From Lachnospiraceae bacterium (GTDB lineage Bacteria > Bacillota > Clostridia > Lachnospirales > Lachnospiraceae): a DNA stretch of 64,000 nucleotides. This document shows positions 50,704 to 60,204 of the stretch, piece by piece. The translations under genes and the position numbers were made by a program. The stretch's first letter is position 1; each line of letters begins with the position of its first letter. The notes below the pieces were generated by a model. It was not told the DNA's origin, made no database searches, and saw nothing but the letters and a program-made list of their open reading frames with translations. The DNA lies in the NCBI GenBank assembly GCA_910575035.1, contig CAJTDL010000003.1:124001-188000 (forward strand). Direction: 5' to 3'.

Positions 50704-52065
50704 TTACATTTCTCCCATATCCACCAGCAAAATCCGGTCGTCCCCTGCAGCCATCTTTACCAACGTATCCTCAAAAGACTTTGCCGTGAACAGATAATAA
50801 TAATTTGCCCCGATCTTCGCCTGTTCCATGCTGTCAAACATCTGCTGGCACATCTCAAAGGTCATTTCCGGCTCAGACCAATTACAAAGACAGATCAAAT
50901 TCTCCCGCACACTGTTCTGGGCGATAATATCAATATTCCCCTTCTTCCCAATCCAGCTCCCCATCTTATGGATATGCAGCGGCAATTTCCCGATCATGTC
51001 CTGTAATTGCAGGTACTCCATACAGACTTTGATAAAATAGCGTTTCAAATACCCTTCCAGCTCCAGGGCAATGTGGCGGTCATAAAATTCCTTTGGAGAG
51101 AGCCGGAACATATCAGACAAGTGGGGATACACAAATTTAAACCAGAAATTCAGAAACGTATCTTTGATCTGGTACAGGCCTTTCTGGGCATTCTGCCATC
51201 CCCCTGTCTCAAAGGAGGATACCTTCTCCACCACGTCAAACTCCATCAGGTTCTTCATATATACGCTGATTTTTGCCCGTGAAAATCCTGTGTCCTGGTA
51301 AAGGTCATTCAGCTTGCGCTTCCCGGACGCCATTACCTCCAGGATCGTCTGGTACACCGCCGGCTCCCGCAGGTGGCTGCGCAGTATTTCCCAGGGCCTG
51401 CCATGCAAAAAGCCATCTTCTGACAGGATGTGGGCACAGACATTATGCCGGATATCCTGATCCTCCTCCCACTGGCGCATATATTCCGGTACGCCCCCAA
51501 TCACGCCAAAGACTTCCACGCTCTGACGCAGCGTATAATTGGGAAAATGCCGCACCAGATCCAAAAAACGCAGTTCCCCGCATTTTATGGCCTGGTCAAT
51601 TTTTTTCACTGCAGCGCCCAAAATCTTTGGCATTTCCTGCTCCACCCAAGGGATAGAAGAACTGCACAGAAGGATCATCATCGGCTCTGGGCAGAGTTTC
51701 CCTTCCTTTCGTTTCCGGAGGGTATCAAAAAACATAGGATCCTTTTTTATGATATTTTGAAATTCGTCCACCACAAATACCAGTTTAGCCCCATTTTTGC
51801 TTTTCATACTTTGCAGTATCGCCTCATAGGAACCATCCAATCCTGATACCTGGAAATAAGATGCGGTTTCCAAGCCCATACGCTGCTGCTGCGCCTGGGC
51901 AGAGGTTTCTGGGGCATAATAGTAAAAGAACGGCTTTCCTGTACAGAACTTCCGCACAAGCTCACGGCTCCCATGCTCTTTCCTGCCATACAGGACATAA
52001 ATCTGGCTTCCCTCCTGCTGGTAAAACTGCTCTAATTGATGTAGCTCCGTATTTCTTCCAATCAT
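50704..52065 (-). CDS. Archaeal-type AAA ATPase with DUF234, degenerate P-loop
   Basis: 453 aa from MIGRNTELHQL (GGAGGAAGCC before the ATG). Layout matches the archaeal ATPase/DUF234 family: an ATPase domain (1-190) with Walker B LVFVVDEFQNII, a winged helix (KLNDLYQDTGFSRAKISVYM) and a C-terminal DUF234 nuclease-like domain (IGKKGNIDIIAQN). The Walker A region reads YGRKEHGSREL instead of GRRRxGKT, so the phosphate-binding Lys/Thr pair is lost. Function unknown. Confidence 0.85.
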   Translation of the reverse strand: MIGRNTELHQLEQFYQQEGSQIYVLYGRKEHGSRELVRKFCTGKPFFYYYAPETSAQAQQQRMGLETASYFQVSGLDGSYEAILQSMKSKNGAKLVFVVDEFQNIIKKDPMFFDTLRKRKEGKLCPEPMMILLCSSSIPWVEQEMPKILGAAVKKIDQAIKCGELRFLDLVRHFPNYTLRQSVEVFGVIGGVPEYMRQWEEDQDIRHNVCAHILSEDGFLHGRPWEILRSHLREPAVYQTILEVMASGKRKLNDLYQDTGFSRAKISVYMKNLMEFDVVEKVSSFETGGWQNAQKGLYQIKDTFLNFWFKFVYPHLSDMFRLSPKEFYDRHIALELEGYLKRYFIKVCMEYLQLQDMIGKLPLHIHKMGSWIGKKGNIDIIAQNSVRENLICLCNWSEPEMTFEMCQQMFDSMEQAKIGANYYYLFTAKSFEDTLVKMAAGDDRILLVDMGEM

Positions 52066-52546
52066 GGCTTCCTCCATTGTAGGTGTTTTTTTCCACATAG
52101 CATATCATATCACGCTTTAATTTTTTTTACAACCAAAAATATTGAAGCTCTCGTATAACCTGTGATAAATACTTTAATGTTTGGTGCAGAATATTTTTTG
52201 GGCAGTACTGTTTCACAACGCAGGCGTAGCGGTGGCTGGGCTGAGGCTTGGGATGCAGTGCTATTAGGAAAATATTGTTTATGGGTATTTGGGGGCTGTG
52301 AATGAATGGCAGTAAGTTAAGGAATTTTTTAGGCAGACAATGGGGGGTGGGGAAGCGTTTCTTCTTACAATTTTGGCACATTTCATCAGAAAATGCAATA
52401 AGGCTTTGATTAACACCATAAAAGTCATAAAACTGACCCAAAAGCCCCAGACTCCCCCTGACGGACGCTCAGCCACTATCTGCCCCCCTTAAGCTGCAGG
52501 CACTGTCCATAAACATCAGCATTAATTCCTCCCACTATCTATCTCA
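52066..52546. other. Intergenic region with dispersed repeat
   Basis: 480 nt without a convincing gene; includes the repeat copy at 52155-52233 and AT-rich DNA. Apparent frames lack ribosome sites. Confidence 0.45.
52155..52233. repeat. Dispersed repeat family 2, copy A
   Basis: TTTAATGTTTGG then GCAGAAT, a T-run, CTGTTTCACAA-CGCAGGC. Aligns with 56624-56702 over about 79 nt with roughly three-quarters identity (by eye). Confidence 0.65.
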
Positions 52547-52969
52547 TTAATCTTTCAGATTTCCAGGCCCAAATCCCTGGGGCATCAGCTCCTTTAATGT
52601 ATAAACAACATAATTCCCTTTCCCTGTGCCCAATATAATCTTAAATTTTTCCGGATCGCAAAATTCCATCATAACCTGACGGCAAACACCGCATGGCGGC
52701 GTTAAAGAACCCAATTTCCCATCTGGGCCGCCCAGAATGCAGATAGCCTGAAATTCCCGCACACCTTCACTGACAGCTTTAAAAAAGGCTGTCCGCTCTG
52801 CACAATTTGAAGGCGCGTAAGCAGCGTTTTCAATATTGCATCCCGTGTAAACAGAGCCATTTTGCGCCAAAAGCGCAGCCCCAACTTTAAAATGGGAATA
52901 AGGCGCATAGGAAAACTGAAGCTGGGTTTCTGCCGCCTCAATCAATGTGTGGATTTGCTCTTGTTTCAT
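52547..52969 (-). CDS. cdd: Cytidine deaminase
   Basis: 140 aa, homotetrameric type. YAPYSHFKVGAALL at the start; zinc ligands in SNCAERTAFFKA (catalytic Glu after Cys-Ala) and PPCGVCRQVMMEFC. Deaminates cytidine and deoxycytidine to uridine. It pairs with uridine phosphorylase about 160 nt upstream on the same strand, a pyrimidine salvage group. Confidence 0.95.
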   Translation of the reverse strand: MKQEQIHTLIEAAETQLQFSYAPYSHFKVGAALLAQNGSVYTGCNIENAAYAPSNCAERTAFFKAVSEGVREFQAICILGGPDGKLGSLTPPCGVCRQVMMEFCDPEKFKIILGTGKGNYVVYTLKELMPQGFGPGNLKD

Positions 52970-53129
52970 TGCCTGCCTCCTTTCAATTTGCTTAAAGAAA
53001 CCATTTTTGTAACTATATTTTGCTTGTATGGCATCTATCCTTCTGCCAATCTTTACTTCGAATATAATCTAAATTTTGAATTTCAGCTTCTAGTATAAGC
53101 CACGCTAAATAACCTTATGTTTTGCTTGC

Positions 53130-53912
53130 CTACTTTCCTGCTTCTCGGTCTTCCTGGATCAACATTCGGATTGCATCAATGGAAATACGGACTGCCCTGT
53201 CTGTGTCATGGATCACAGGGTTGTCAAGGCCAGCCTTCTCCCTCTCCTGGTTCGCCATTACCAGGAAACAGGATCCAATTCTGACGCCCAAGCTGCTTGC
53301 CGCCACAAATAAAGCTGCGGATTCCATTTCAGAGGCAAGGCAGCCCAGGCGTTTCCAAGCTTCCCATTTATGCAGCAGCTCATAGCTCACTGGCTTTAAT
53401 TCTGGGGAATGCTGCCCATAGAAAGAATCCTTGCACTGTACAACCCCCACATGGCATCCCTGTCCTGATTTGTTAGCAGCTTTGGCCAGTGCATTGACAA
53501 CCTGGATATCTGCCACTGCCGGGAACTCAATTGGCGCATATTCCCGGCTGGTTCCTTCCATACGGACTGCCCCGCTTGCAATGACCACATCGCCGCTCAT
53601 AACATCCATCTGCATCCCGCCGCAAGTGCCAATGCGGACAAATGTATCTGCCCCAGACATCACCAGCTCCTCCAATGCAATCGCTGCAGAAGGCCCCCCG
53701 ATGCCTGTAGATGTGACGCTTACCTTGACGCCATCCAAATACCCTGTATAGGTAACATACTCCCGGCTGTCCGCCATAAGCTGCGGCTGGTCAAAATACT
53801 TGGCAATCTTGGCACACCGTTTGGGATCTCCTGGCAAAATCACATACTTGCCCACATCACCTTCCCCCACTTGGATATGGTATTGCTTCCCAGCATTTTC
53901 TGAATACTTCAT
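53130..53912 (-). CDS. udp: Uridine phosphorylase
   Basis: 260 aa from [10 protein letters not shown]; upstream in-frame ATG adds nine residues. NP-I fold: [15 protein letters not shown] (phosphate loop), [23 protein letters not shown], and [11 protein letters not shown] with ribose/base contacts. Cleaves uridine with phosphate to uracil and ribose-1-phosphate. Its promoter region to the right carries a 45-bp tandem array. Confidence 0.9.
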   Translation of the reverse strand: MKYSENAGKQYHIQVGEGDVGKYVILPGDPKRCAKIAKYFDQPQLMADSREYVTYTGYLDGVKVSVTSTGIGGPSAAIALEELVMSGADTFVRIGTCGGMQMDVMSGDVVIASGAVRMEGTSREYAPIEFPAVADIQVVNALAKAANKSGQGCHVGVVQCKDSFYGQHSPELKPVSYELLHKWEAWKRLGCLASEMESAALFVAASSLGVRIGSCFLVMANQEREKAGLDNPVIHDTDRAVRISIDAIRMLIQEDREAGK

Positions 53913-53968
53913 AAACGGTTCACCTTTCCTTTCTTTCATTCATTTTTTATCCCATGAAGCATTGGTAT

Positions 53969-54148
53969 CCTCATATTCCGCTTATTCTGCAAATTATCCC
54001 CTCACATAGGAGGCCTCATATTCCTTTTATTTTACAAATGATTCTTCAACATGGGAAGCCTCATATTCCTTTTATTTTACAAATGATTCCCCAACATGGG
54101 AAGCCTTATATCCCTTTTATTTTACAAATTATCCCTTTGTATAGGAAG
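53969..54148 (+). repeat. Tandem array, 4 x 45 bp
   Basis: Units at 53969, 54014, 54059 and 54104 share CCTCATATTCCTTTTATTTT and ACAAATGATTC with progressive divergence at the ends. Since 45 is a multiple of three, one frame stays open through all copies (73 codons from an ATG at 53954) and reads PHIPFILQMIPQHGK repeats. That ATG has no ribosome site. It lies between divergent udp and the HAAS gene. Confidence 0.85.
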
Positions 54149-54249
54149 CCTTTTCTTTCATTTCCATTATTTTAAGTGAATATTCACAATTTTTCCTGCA
54201 CTTTTTTGTGTATATTGCTGAAATTCATAGCCAAGATATTGCCCTTTAA

Positions 54250-54282
54250 CTATTGACTAATGAACAATAGTTATGCTATACT
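54250..54282 (+). promoter_or_regulatory. Sigma-A promoter with overlapping inverted repeat
   Basis: TTGACT (54253-54258), 18-nt spacer, TATACT (54277-54282). CTATTG…CAATAG flanks the -35 and could be an operator, perhaps for the PadR protein encoded downstream. Confidence 0.55.
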
Positions 54283-54428
54283 CTATATTATAAATTATTA
54301 CACTAATATATATGCCCTCACAGAGATACAGCTTTTACCGCAACTCCCGCTTTTTTGCAAACTTTATATTTGGATTCAGATGCTATCCGCAGAGATGCAT
54401 CTGCCATAAAAGATTGGAGGATATGCAC

Positions 54429-55229
54429 ATGAAAACAAAAAAAGACTTTTTAATGCAGCTAAAACACAGCATGGCCTGCCGTTTCAGCCTAAGGGAAATT
54501 CGGGATACCTTAGAGGATTTCAACGGATTTTTTGAAGATGGGTTACAGGAAGGCAAGACAGAGGAAGATCTCTGCCTCTCTTTTGGGACTCCCAGGGAAA
54601 TCGTGCAGAAAATGTCTTCCGAAAAGCGAAAGCTCCCTTTGCATATGCTTTTTGCCCTGCTTGCATCTGCAGTTTGCCTCGCTTGCATTGCGGGCATGGC
54701 GCCTGCCTTCCGCTTCCAGCATATGCCGCGCCTCTTTTTTTGTATTCCAGTTTTAGCCGTGTCCATTGCGCTCCTTTCCCTAGAAGGCGGTATCTTGTTT
54801 GAAATGGCTGTTTCCTTCACGCCCTCTGCCCACAGAGCCATTCCCCTGCGCTTTTGTATGCTTATGCTAATGGGAAGCCTGGCGCTCTTTTCCACAAAGG
54901 GCCTATCCTGGATCATAGACATTGCAGCTCCTGCCTCTGCAGGGCATATAGCAGGAAATATATGCAAAATTTTCCTGTTATGCGGAATTGCTTTATTTTT
55001 ATTGGGGTCTTATTCCTTCTTCCACGGAAATGCCTTCTCCTTTGGCACGGCCATACAGGGCATGGGTATTTTATGCTCTGCCTGCGCCGCCTTAGACTTT
55101 CTGCACCGGCTGGACGCATTGCCTTTTGCAGCGCTCTCTCCCCTGCTCCCCTGCGCCTGCAGCCTCCTCCTGTCGTTATGCTATGATGGAATGCTGCTTT
55201 TTGCCAAACACGCAAAAAAGCGCCCTTAA
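54429..55229 (+). CDS. HAAS/DUF1700-domain membrane protein
   Basis: 266 aa from MKTKKDFLMQL, 8 nt after GGAGG. The N-terminal HAAS domain (1-75: FSLREIRDTLEDFNGFFEDG, CLSFGTPREIVQKM) is the part that partners with PadR repressors. Six to seven membrane helices follow. HAAS-PadR pairs are thought to sense membrane or ligand state. The PadR gene is downstream here rather than upstream as in many genomes. Confidence 0.83.
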   Translation: MKTKKDFLMQLKHSMACRFSLREIRDTLEDFNGFFEDGLQEGKTEEDLCLSFGTPREIVQKMSSEKRKLPLHMLFALLASAVCLACIAGMAPAFRFQHMPRLFFCIPVLAVSIALLSLEGGILFEMAVSFTPSAHRAIPLRFCMLMLMGSLALFSTKGLSWIIDIAAPASAGHIAGNICKIFLLCGIALFLLGSYSFFHGNAFSFGTAIQGMGILCSACAALDFLHRLDALPFAALSPLLPCACSLLLSLCYDGMLLFAKHAKKRP

Positions 55230-55302
55230 AACATCCCACCTTCCCCCAGCAATATTTAACTGACTGGGTAACAGGACAGGCAAAAAGAAAAGGAGGATTT
55301 CT

Positions 55303-55614
55303 ATGGATGCACAGATGAAAAAAGGCGTATTAGAAATGTGCCTGCTCCACCAGCTTTCGGAATGCGGCCAGTATGGATATCCATTGATGCAAAAAATGAA
55401 ACACTATTTTCCAGAAGTGAATGACAGCTCATTTTATGTGATCCTGCGGCGCCTCCATAAAGAAGGCCTTACAGAAATTTACTATGGCGAATCTTCCGAA
55501 GGCCCCAAGCGAAAATACTATCGCATCACAGATGCCGGTAAGGATTATCTTGCCCAGGCTATTTCTGACTGGCGGACAATGAAATCCATTGTCCGCAGCC
55601 TGGGGATTTCCTAA
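55303..55614 (+). CDS. PadR-family transcriptional regulator
   Basis: 103 aa, AAGGAGG 7 nt before the ATG. Winged helix with KKGVLEMCLLHQLSECGQYG, then SSFYVILRRLHKEGLTEIYY and GPKRKYYRITDAGKDYL, the PadR signature. Short form without the C-terminal helical domain. Likely represses its own operon with the HAAS protein. Confidence 0.9.
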   Translation: MDAQMKKGVLEMCLLHQLSECGQYGYPLMQKMKHYFPEVNDSSFYVILRRLHKEGLTEIYYGESSEGPKRKYYRITDAGKDYLAQAISDWRTMKSIVRSLGIS

Positions 55615-55618
55615 GTGC

Positions 55619-56593
55619 TTACCGCATAACGGCAAACACAACATCCCCAATATAAAGGGCCACCAGGATCACGCCCTCAAACCGCTCAAGCTTCCTCTTA
55701 CTCACCGAAAAAGCATAGGCAGCCAAGCTTGCCGCAATCAATATCAGCATATCGTAAACAGACGCCACATTGACTGTAATGGGATGGATCGCTGCAGACA
55801 GCCCTAAGATTAGCAGCAGGTTAAAAATATTAGACCCAATCACATTCCCAAAAGCAAGCCCTGTCTCCCCCTTCTTTGCCGCCACTGCAGAGGTGACAAG
55901 CTCTGGCAGGGAAGTGCCAATGGCAACAATGGTCAGGCCAATCAGCGTTTCTGACATACCTGCGGCTCTTGCAATCCCTTTTGCGCCATAGACAACTGCC
56001 TGGCCGCCGCCAACAATCAGAGCCAGACCCACCAGAATCAGAACTGCACATTTCCAAAGGGGCATACGCTCCCCTGCATCTTCCTGGGCAGAACCTTTCG
56101 CGCTGTGGATCAAATACAGGATATACGCCAGAAAAGCCGCAAAAAGAACTGCCCCGATCCCTCTGCTCACATTCCCGGCAACACCCTCCATGCCTTCTTT
56201 CAGAAACCTGCCTGAACATACAGACCCAAAGCTGGTCAGCAGAAGTATGGCTGCCGTGATAAAAATTGACAGTGGAAAGTCCCTTCTGACAATTTCCTTA
56301 TCCACAGGAACCGGATAAATAATTGCGCAGATCCCAAGGACACACAACAGGTTAAAGGTATTCGATCCCACCACATTGCTCATGGCAATCTCATTGGATC
56401 CCTGCAGAGCTGCCGAAATACTGACCGCCAGCTCTGGCGCGCTGGTTCCCAATGCCACAACAGTCAGGCCGACCACTACGCCTGGCACATGGAACCGCTT
56501 GGCAAGTGCAGAGCTGCCATCCACAAACCATCCAGCCCCTTTGATCAGGGCGACAAAGCCAACCACCAGCACGAAAATATCAATCAAGGCCAT
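55619..56593 (-). CDS. Calcium/sodium antiporter (CaCA, YrbG type)
   Basis: 324 aa from MALIDIFVLV, after GGAGGAGGAAG; the longer frame would run into a dispersed repeat. About ten membrane helices in two homologous halves, each with the alpha-repeat motif: ALGTSAPELAVSISAAL with GSNEIAMSNVVGSNTFNL, and AIGTSLPELVTSAVAAKKGE with FGNVIGSNIFNL. Exchanges Ca2+ or K+ for Na+. It converges with padR. Confidence 0.92.
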   Translation of the reverse strand: MALIDIFVLVVGFVALIKGAGWFVDGSSALAKRFHVPGVVVGLTVVALGTSAPELAVSISAALQGSNEIAMSNVVGSNTFNLLCVLGICAIIYPVPVDKEIVRRDFPLSIFITAAILLLTSFGSVCSGRFLKEGMEGVAGNVSRGIGAVLFAAFLAYILYLIHSAKGSAQEDAGERMPLWKCAVLILVGLALIVGGGQAVVYGAKGIARAAGMSETLIGLTIVAIGTSLPELVTSAVAAKKGETGLAFGNVIGSNIFNLLLILGLSAAIHPITVNVASVYDMLILIAASLAAYAFSVSKRKLERFEGVILVALYIGDVVFAVMR

Positions 56594-56623
56594 TTCACTT
56601 CCTCCTCCATCTTTCTCTTTCAC

Positions 56624-56702
56624 ATAACTAGCTAGATACCTTAATGTTTGGCGCGGAATTTTTTTCCGGGAGTGCTGTTTCACAAACGCAGGCATAATGG
56701 TA
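56624..56702. repeat. Dispersed repeat family 2, copy B
   Basis: ATAACTAGCTAGATACC, TTAATGTTTGGCGCGGAAT, T-run, GTGCTGTTTCACAAACGC, AGGCATAATGG. Partner of 52155-52233. Confidence 0.65.
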
Positions 56703-56713
56703 AAGCCGCCCTG

Positions 56714-58063
56714 TCAGCATATAGATGCCACCTTTTTCCTCACCCAAAAATAGCACGCCAAATGCACTGCCGCTGTCAAGGCCCAGGAAACCGGATAAGA
56801 GATATACAAAGACAGCAGGCTATGCTCCTGCCGAAACACGGTGAATATCCACAGGATCCGAAACCCGCATGCCCCTAAAAGCGATACAATCATCGGCATC
56901 ATCGCATAGCCCAGGCCGCGCAGCTCCCCCACCAGCACATCCATAATCCCACACAGGCAATAGGTTGTGCAAATCACGGACAGCCGCAAAAGCCCCACTT
57001 GTATCACCCTGGGATCCGAAGAATAAATCCGAAGGAGCTGCGGCCCGCACAAATAAGCCGCCCAGCCCATTCCAAGCCCCACAACGGCCACCATAGCCAG
57101 GCACTCTGCCAGCACCTTCTGGATCCTCTTATACTTCCCCGCTCCCAGATTCTGGCTGGCAAAGCTTAAGGCTGTCTGATGGCAGGCATTCATGGCCATA
57201 TAAATAAAGCTTTCTATATTGGAAGCCGCCGTATTTCCCGCCATAGCCACAGAACCAAAGGAATTTACAGAAGACTGGATCAAAACATTTGACAAAGAAA
57301 ACACTGTTCCCTGCAGCCCTGCCGGAATCCCAATCCGCACGATCTGCAGCACGATATCTTTCTCCGGCCTCAGCTTCCGAAGCTCCACCTTGCATCCCCC
57401 TTCCATCCGCATCATGCACCGAAGGATCAGCCCTGCTGACACTGCCTGCGAAATTACCGTAGCCAAAGCCACCCCAGCCACGTCCATATGGAACCCTATC
57501 ACAAAGGCCAGGTTCAGTAAAATATTGATCACTCCAGCCGCCAGCAAATAATACAAAGGCCGCTGGGTGTCTCCCACAGCCCTTAGGATAGAGCTGCCAA
57601 AATTATAAAGAAGGATCACAGGCATCCCTGCAAAATAAATGCGGATATACAAAACCGCTTGGCCCAGCACATCCTCCGGCGTGCCCATAACCACCAGAAG
57701 CTGCGGCGCCACCACAATCCCAAATACCATCAGGCCCACGCCGCAGACTAAGCTCAAGGAAATAGCGCTGTGTACCGTCTTGCTCATTTCCTTTTCCCGC
57801 TTGGCGCCATAGAATTGCGCCACCAGCACATTTGCACCCACGGAAAACCCAATAAACAGGTTGGTCAGCAGATTAATCAAAGCAGCATTCGCCCCTACTG
57901 CCGCCAGGGCTGTGCTCCCGGCAAACTGCCCCACCACGACCATATCCGCAGCGTTGAACAACAGCTGCAAAATGCTGGAAGCCATCAAAGGAATAGCAAA
58001 CAACAGGATTTTAGGGAACAACGCCCCGCTGCACATGTCGATCTCATAGGACTTCCTTTTCAC
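56714..58063 (-). CDS. MATE-family efflux transporter
   Basis: 449 aa; GTG start with AAGGGAGTGGGG upstream. Twelve helices. Signature parts are PLMASSILQLLFNAADMVVV, LAAVGANAALINLLTN, GVALATVISQAVSAGLIL and ASFASQNLG-like SFASQNLGAGKYKR. Na+- or H+-driven export of cationic compounds; substrate unknown. Confidence 0.92.
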   Translation of the reverse strand: MKRKSYEIDMCSGALFPKILLFAIPLMASSILQLLFNAADMVVVGQFAGSTALAAVGANAALINLLTNLFIGFSVGANVLVAQFYGAKREKEMSKTVHSAISLSLVCGVGLMVFGIVVAPQLLVVMGTPEDVLGQAVLYIRIYFAGMPVILLYNFGSSILRAVGDTQRPLYYLLAAGVINILLNLAFVIGFHMDVAGVALATVISQAVSAGLILRCMMRMEGGCKVELRKLRPEKDIVLQIVRIGIPAGLQGTVFSLSNVLIQSSVNSFGSVAMAGNTAASNIESFIYMAMNACHQTALSFASQNLGAGKYKRIQKVLAECLAMVAVVGLGMGWAAYLCGPQLLRIYSSDPRVIQVGLLRLSVICTTYCLCGIMDVLVGELRGLGYAMMPMIVSLLGACGFRILWIFTVFRQEHSLLSLYISYPVSWALTAAVHLACYFWVRKKVASIC

Positions 58064-58618
58064 AACCCCACTCCCTTCTTAGTATTTCTTCTCTTTTTGG
58101 GCTTTTACATTTTTTACCACATATTCGGCCTATCCTAATCTTATATTATATGCCCCTTTCCAAAATGCAAATGGGCTAATACATCGTAAAATAGACAAGT
58201 GAAAATATCCGTTATTTATTGGACGATGTACCAGGCACGATAAGAAAATTCTACCATACTTAAGGCTCAAAATCCATACATTTTATGCAGAATAAAGCCA
58301 TGCAGAACATATTCTATTACTTGGAATAATAGGACATCGACTACCCTGCCTGGTAATCAATGCCCTATCTGCCCAGGTATTATTGTTTAGCTTCTTCACT
58401 ACTCTGGGAATATAATTTATGTACTTAACCCCGTTGCCTGCCGCTAAAATCCCTTAAGTTACTAACATTGATTCATAGCTCAAAAACGTACTGAACTGCG
58501 CATTCCATGCGAACATGAAAACACCAAAAGGGACACTTCCTTAATATGAAGCGTCCCTTCAAAGCTCCTGCATTGTTCTCAGCATCTCTATGCCTTCCTC
58601 TGTATTTCTTCCTAACCT
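58064..58618. other. Intergenic region
   Basis: About 555 nt between the MATE gene and the rpsU terminator. ACATCGT / ACGATGT form a distant inverted pair (58171-58230). AT-rich, no gene or known RNA recognised. Confidence 0.4.
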
Positions 58619-58657
58619 GAAAAAGCCCCCTACTCCATTGCTCACTGAAATGGGGGC
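58619..58657 (-). terminator. Terminator of rpsU
   Basis: GCCCCC/GGGGGC stem with a long loop and TTTTT on the minus strand, 20 nt after the stop. Confidence 0.65.
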
Positions 58658-58676
58658 CTTTCCCTTCGCTCATTGA

Positions 58677-58853
58677 TTAATTATATTTACGCTTCCTAGC
58701 TGCCTCAGACTTTTTCTTACGTCTTACGCTCGGCTTTTCGTAATGCTCTCTTTTACGAATCTCCTGCTGAATACCAGCCTTCGCGCAGCTTCGCTTAAAC
58801 CTGCGTAAAGCGCTATCCAAAGTCTCGTTCTCTTTTACGATTACATTTGACAT
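58677..58853 (-). CDS. rpsU: 30S ribosomal protein S21
   Basis: 58 aa, translated by hand. Begins [20 protein letters not shown] and continues [20 protein letters not shown], then a Lys/Arg-rich end ([17 protein letters not shown]), full length for Firmicutes S21. AGGGAGGTT lies upstream of the ATG. A component of the small ribosomal subunit near the mRNA 5' site. Confidence 0.96.
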   Translation of the reverse strand: MSNVIVKENETLDSALRRFKRSCAKAGIQQEIRKREHYEKPSVRRKKKSEAARKRKYN

Positions 58854-58989
58854 AGTCTCACCCTAACCTCCCTCCAGTTGCGTATTGTGCATATTCAACT
58901 GTTTGGGTCATATATTTTTGCACTGCTATTAATTATATCATAATTTTCTTAGAAGTCAACTAGTTTTTTCCAAAAAAATCATAAAATTA

Positions 58990-59472
58990 TCAGTCCATGT
59001 AATGGATGGAAAAATGCGCCTCCCCTTCCCCGTCAATTTCCATCAATGCATAGGAGGGTTTCCTGCCCTCCTGGCGGGGATAAGAAAGGCTCCCAGGATT
59101 CAACGCCACAACGCCCCTGCTACGTTCTAACAAGGGGCGATGAGTATGCCCAAACATTACAATATCCATGCCTCTTCCAGACGCTTCCTTAATCAAAACA
59201 TCCGGCCCCATGGATACATAATAATAATGCCCATGAGTAATCAATATCTTATACTTTCCAATCTGCAGCTCCTTTTCCCGCTCCAGGTTGGAGAAAAAAT
59301 CATTATTGCCTAAAACGATCTCCAAAGGGCATCCTGCCCGCTGTGCAATATAATCCTCTGCCCCTTCCGCATCTCCCAGGTGTATCATCTGGTCAATGTG
59401 CCCAATCTGTTTCAGAAGCTTCTCGAAATTCCTATGTATTCTGTGAGTGTCACTTACAATTAATATTCTCAT
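58990..59472 (-). CDS. YfcE/MJ0936-family metallophosphoesterase
   Basis: 160 aa from MRILIVSDTH (AAGGA 6 nt upstream). Metal ligands: SDTHRIHRNF, HLGDAEG, LGNNDFF, ITHGHYYYVS and FGHTHRP. Small phosphodiesterase family, often annotated YfcE; natural substrate unknown. Usually found, as here, directly downstream of rdgB. Confidence 0.93.
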   Translation of the reverse strand: MRILIVSDTHRIHRNFEKLLKQIGHIDQMIHLGDAEGAEDYIAQRAGCPLEIVLGNNDFFSNLEREKELQIGKYKILITHGHYYYVSMGPDVLIKEASGRGMDIVMFGHTHRPLLERSRGVVALNPGSLSYPRQEGRKPSYALMEIDGEGEAHFSIHYMD

Positions 59473-59536
59473 AACCATTCCTTTTACGCGTTTGCCGCAT
59501 TGCAGCCCCCTGCTTTAGCTGGCAGCAATTTGGCAT

Positions 59537-60145
59537 TTATTGAAAAGCATGCTGCATTAGCTGCTTCTGCATGGCGCGAAGCGCCTTTCCCCGATGGCTC
59601 AACTGATTCTTCACCTCTGGCGGAAGCTGTGCTGTGGAACAGCCATATTCATCCACATAGAAAATCGGGTCATACCCAAACCCATTTTCCCCTGCTGGCT
59701 CCCATCCAATATATCCCTCAATGGTTTCCCTGGCCACACAGCTCTCCCCATCCGGAAATACGGCTGCAATGGCGCACACAAAGCGGGCTGTCCTCTGCTC
59801 CTTCGGCACTCCCTCCAGGCGGTTCAAGATGGCCTGGTTCTTGGCTGCATAAGGCGTATCCTCTCCCAGATACCTGGCAGAATAAATCCCAGGCTCACGG
59901 TTCAGGGCATCTACCTCCAGCCCAGAGTCATCTGCCAGTACCACAACATCCTCTCCCTGTACTTTTTTGGCCACCGCAGCTGCCTTAATCAGCGCATTCT
60001 CCTGGAAGGTTGTCCCATCCTCTACAATATCCGCCGCAATGCCAGCTTCCTTCATAGAAAGGATTTCTGCCCCAAGATCTGACATAATCTCCCGGATTTC
60101 CTTCATTTTATCCTGGTTCCCCGTTGCAAATATTATCTTTTCCAT
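59537..60145 (-). CDS. rdgB: XTP/dITP diphosphatase (RdgB/HAM1)
   Basis: 202 aa. IIFATGNQDKMKEIREIM, LADDSGLEVDALN, GEDTPYAAKNQAIL and NGFGYDPIF are all diagnostic. It removes non-canonical purine nucleoside triphosphates from the pool. Part of a minus-strand run with the phosphoesterase and the amidase. Confidence 0.96.
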   Translation of the reverse strand: MEKIIFATGNQDKMKEIREIMSDLGAEILSMKEAGIAADIVEDGTTFQENALIKAAAVAKKVQGEDVVVLADDSGLEVDALNREPGIYSARYLGEDTPYAAKNQAILNRLEGVPKEQRTARFVCAIAAVFPDGESCVARETIEGYIGWEPAGENGFGYDPIFYVDEYGCSTAQLPPEVKNQLSHRGKALRAMQKQLMQHAFQ

Positions 60146-60204
60146 ATAAATCCCTGTTGTTTTTCCTTTCTTCCTAATATTGCCATGTGCACTGCCTGCC
60201 CAGG

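Noticed and set aside
53096-53130. Possible third copy of dispersed repeat family 2 (AAATAACCTTATGTTTTGC)
   Set aside because: Only a short partial match; none of the CTGTTTCACAA or CGCAGGC part follows.
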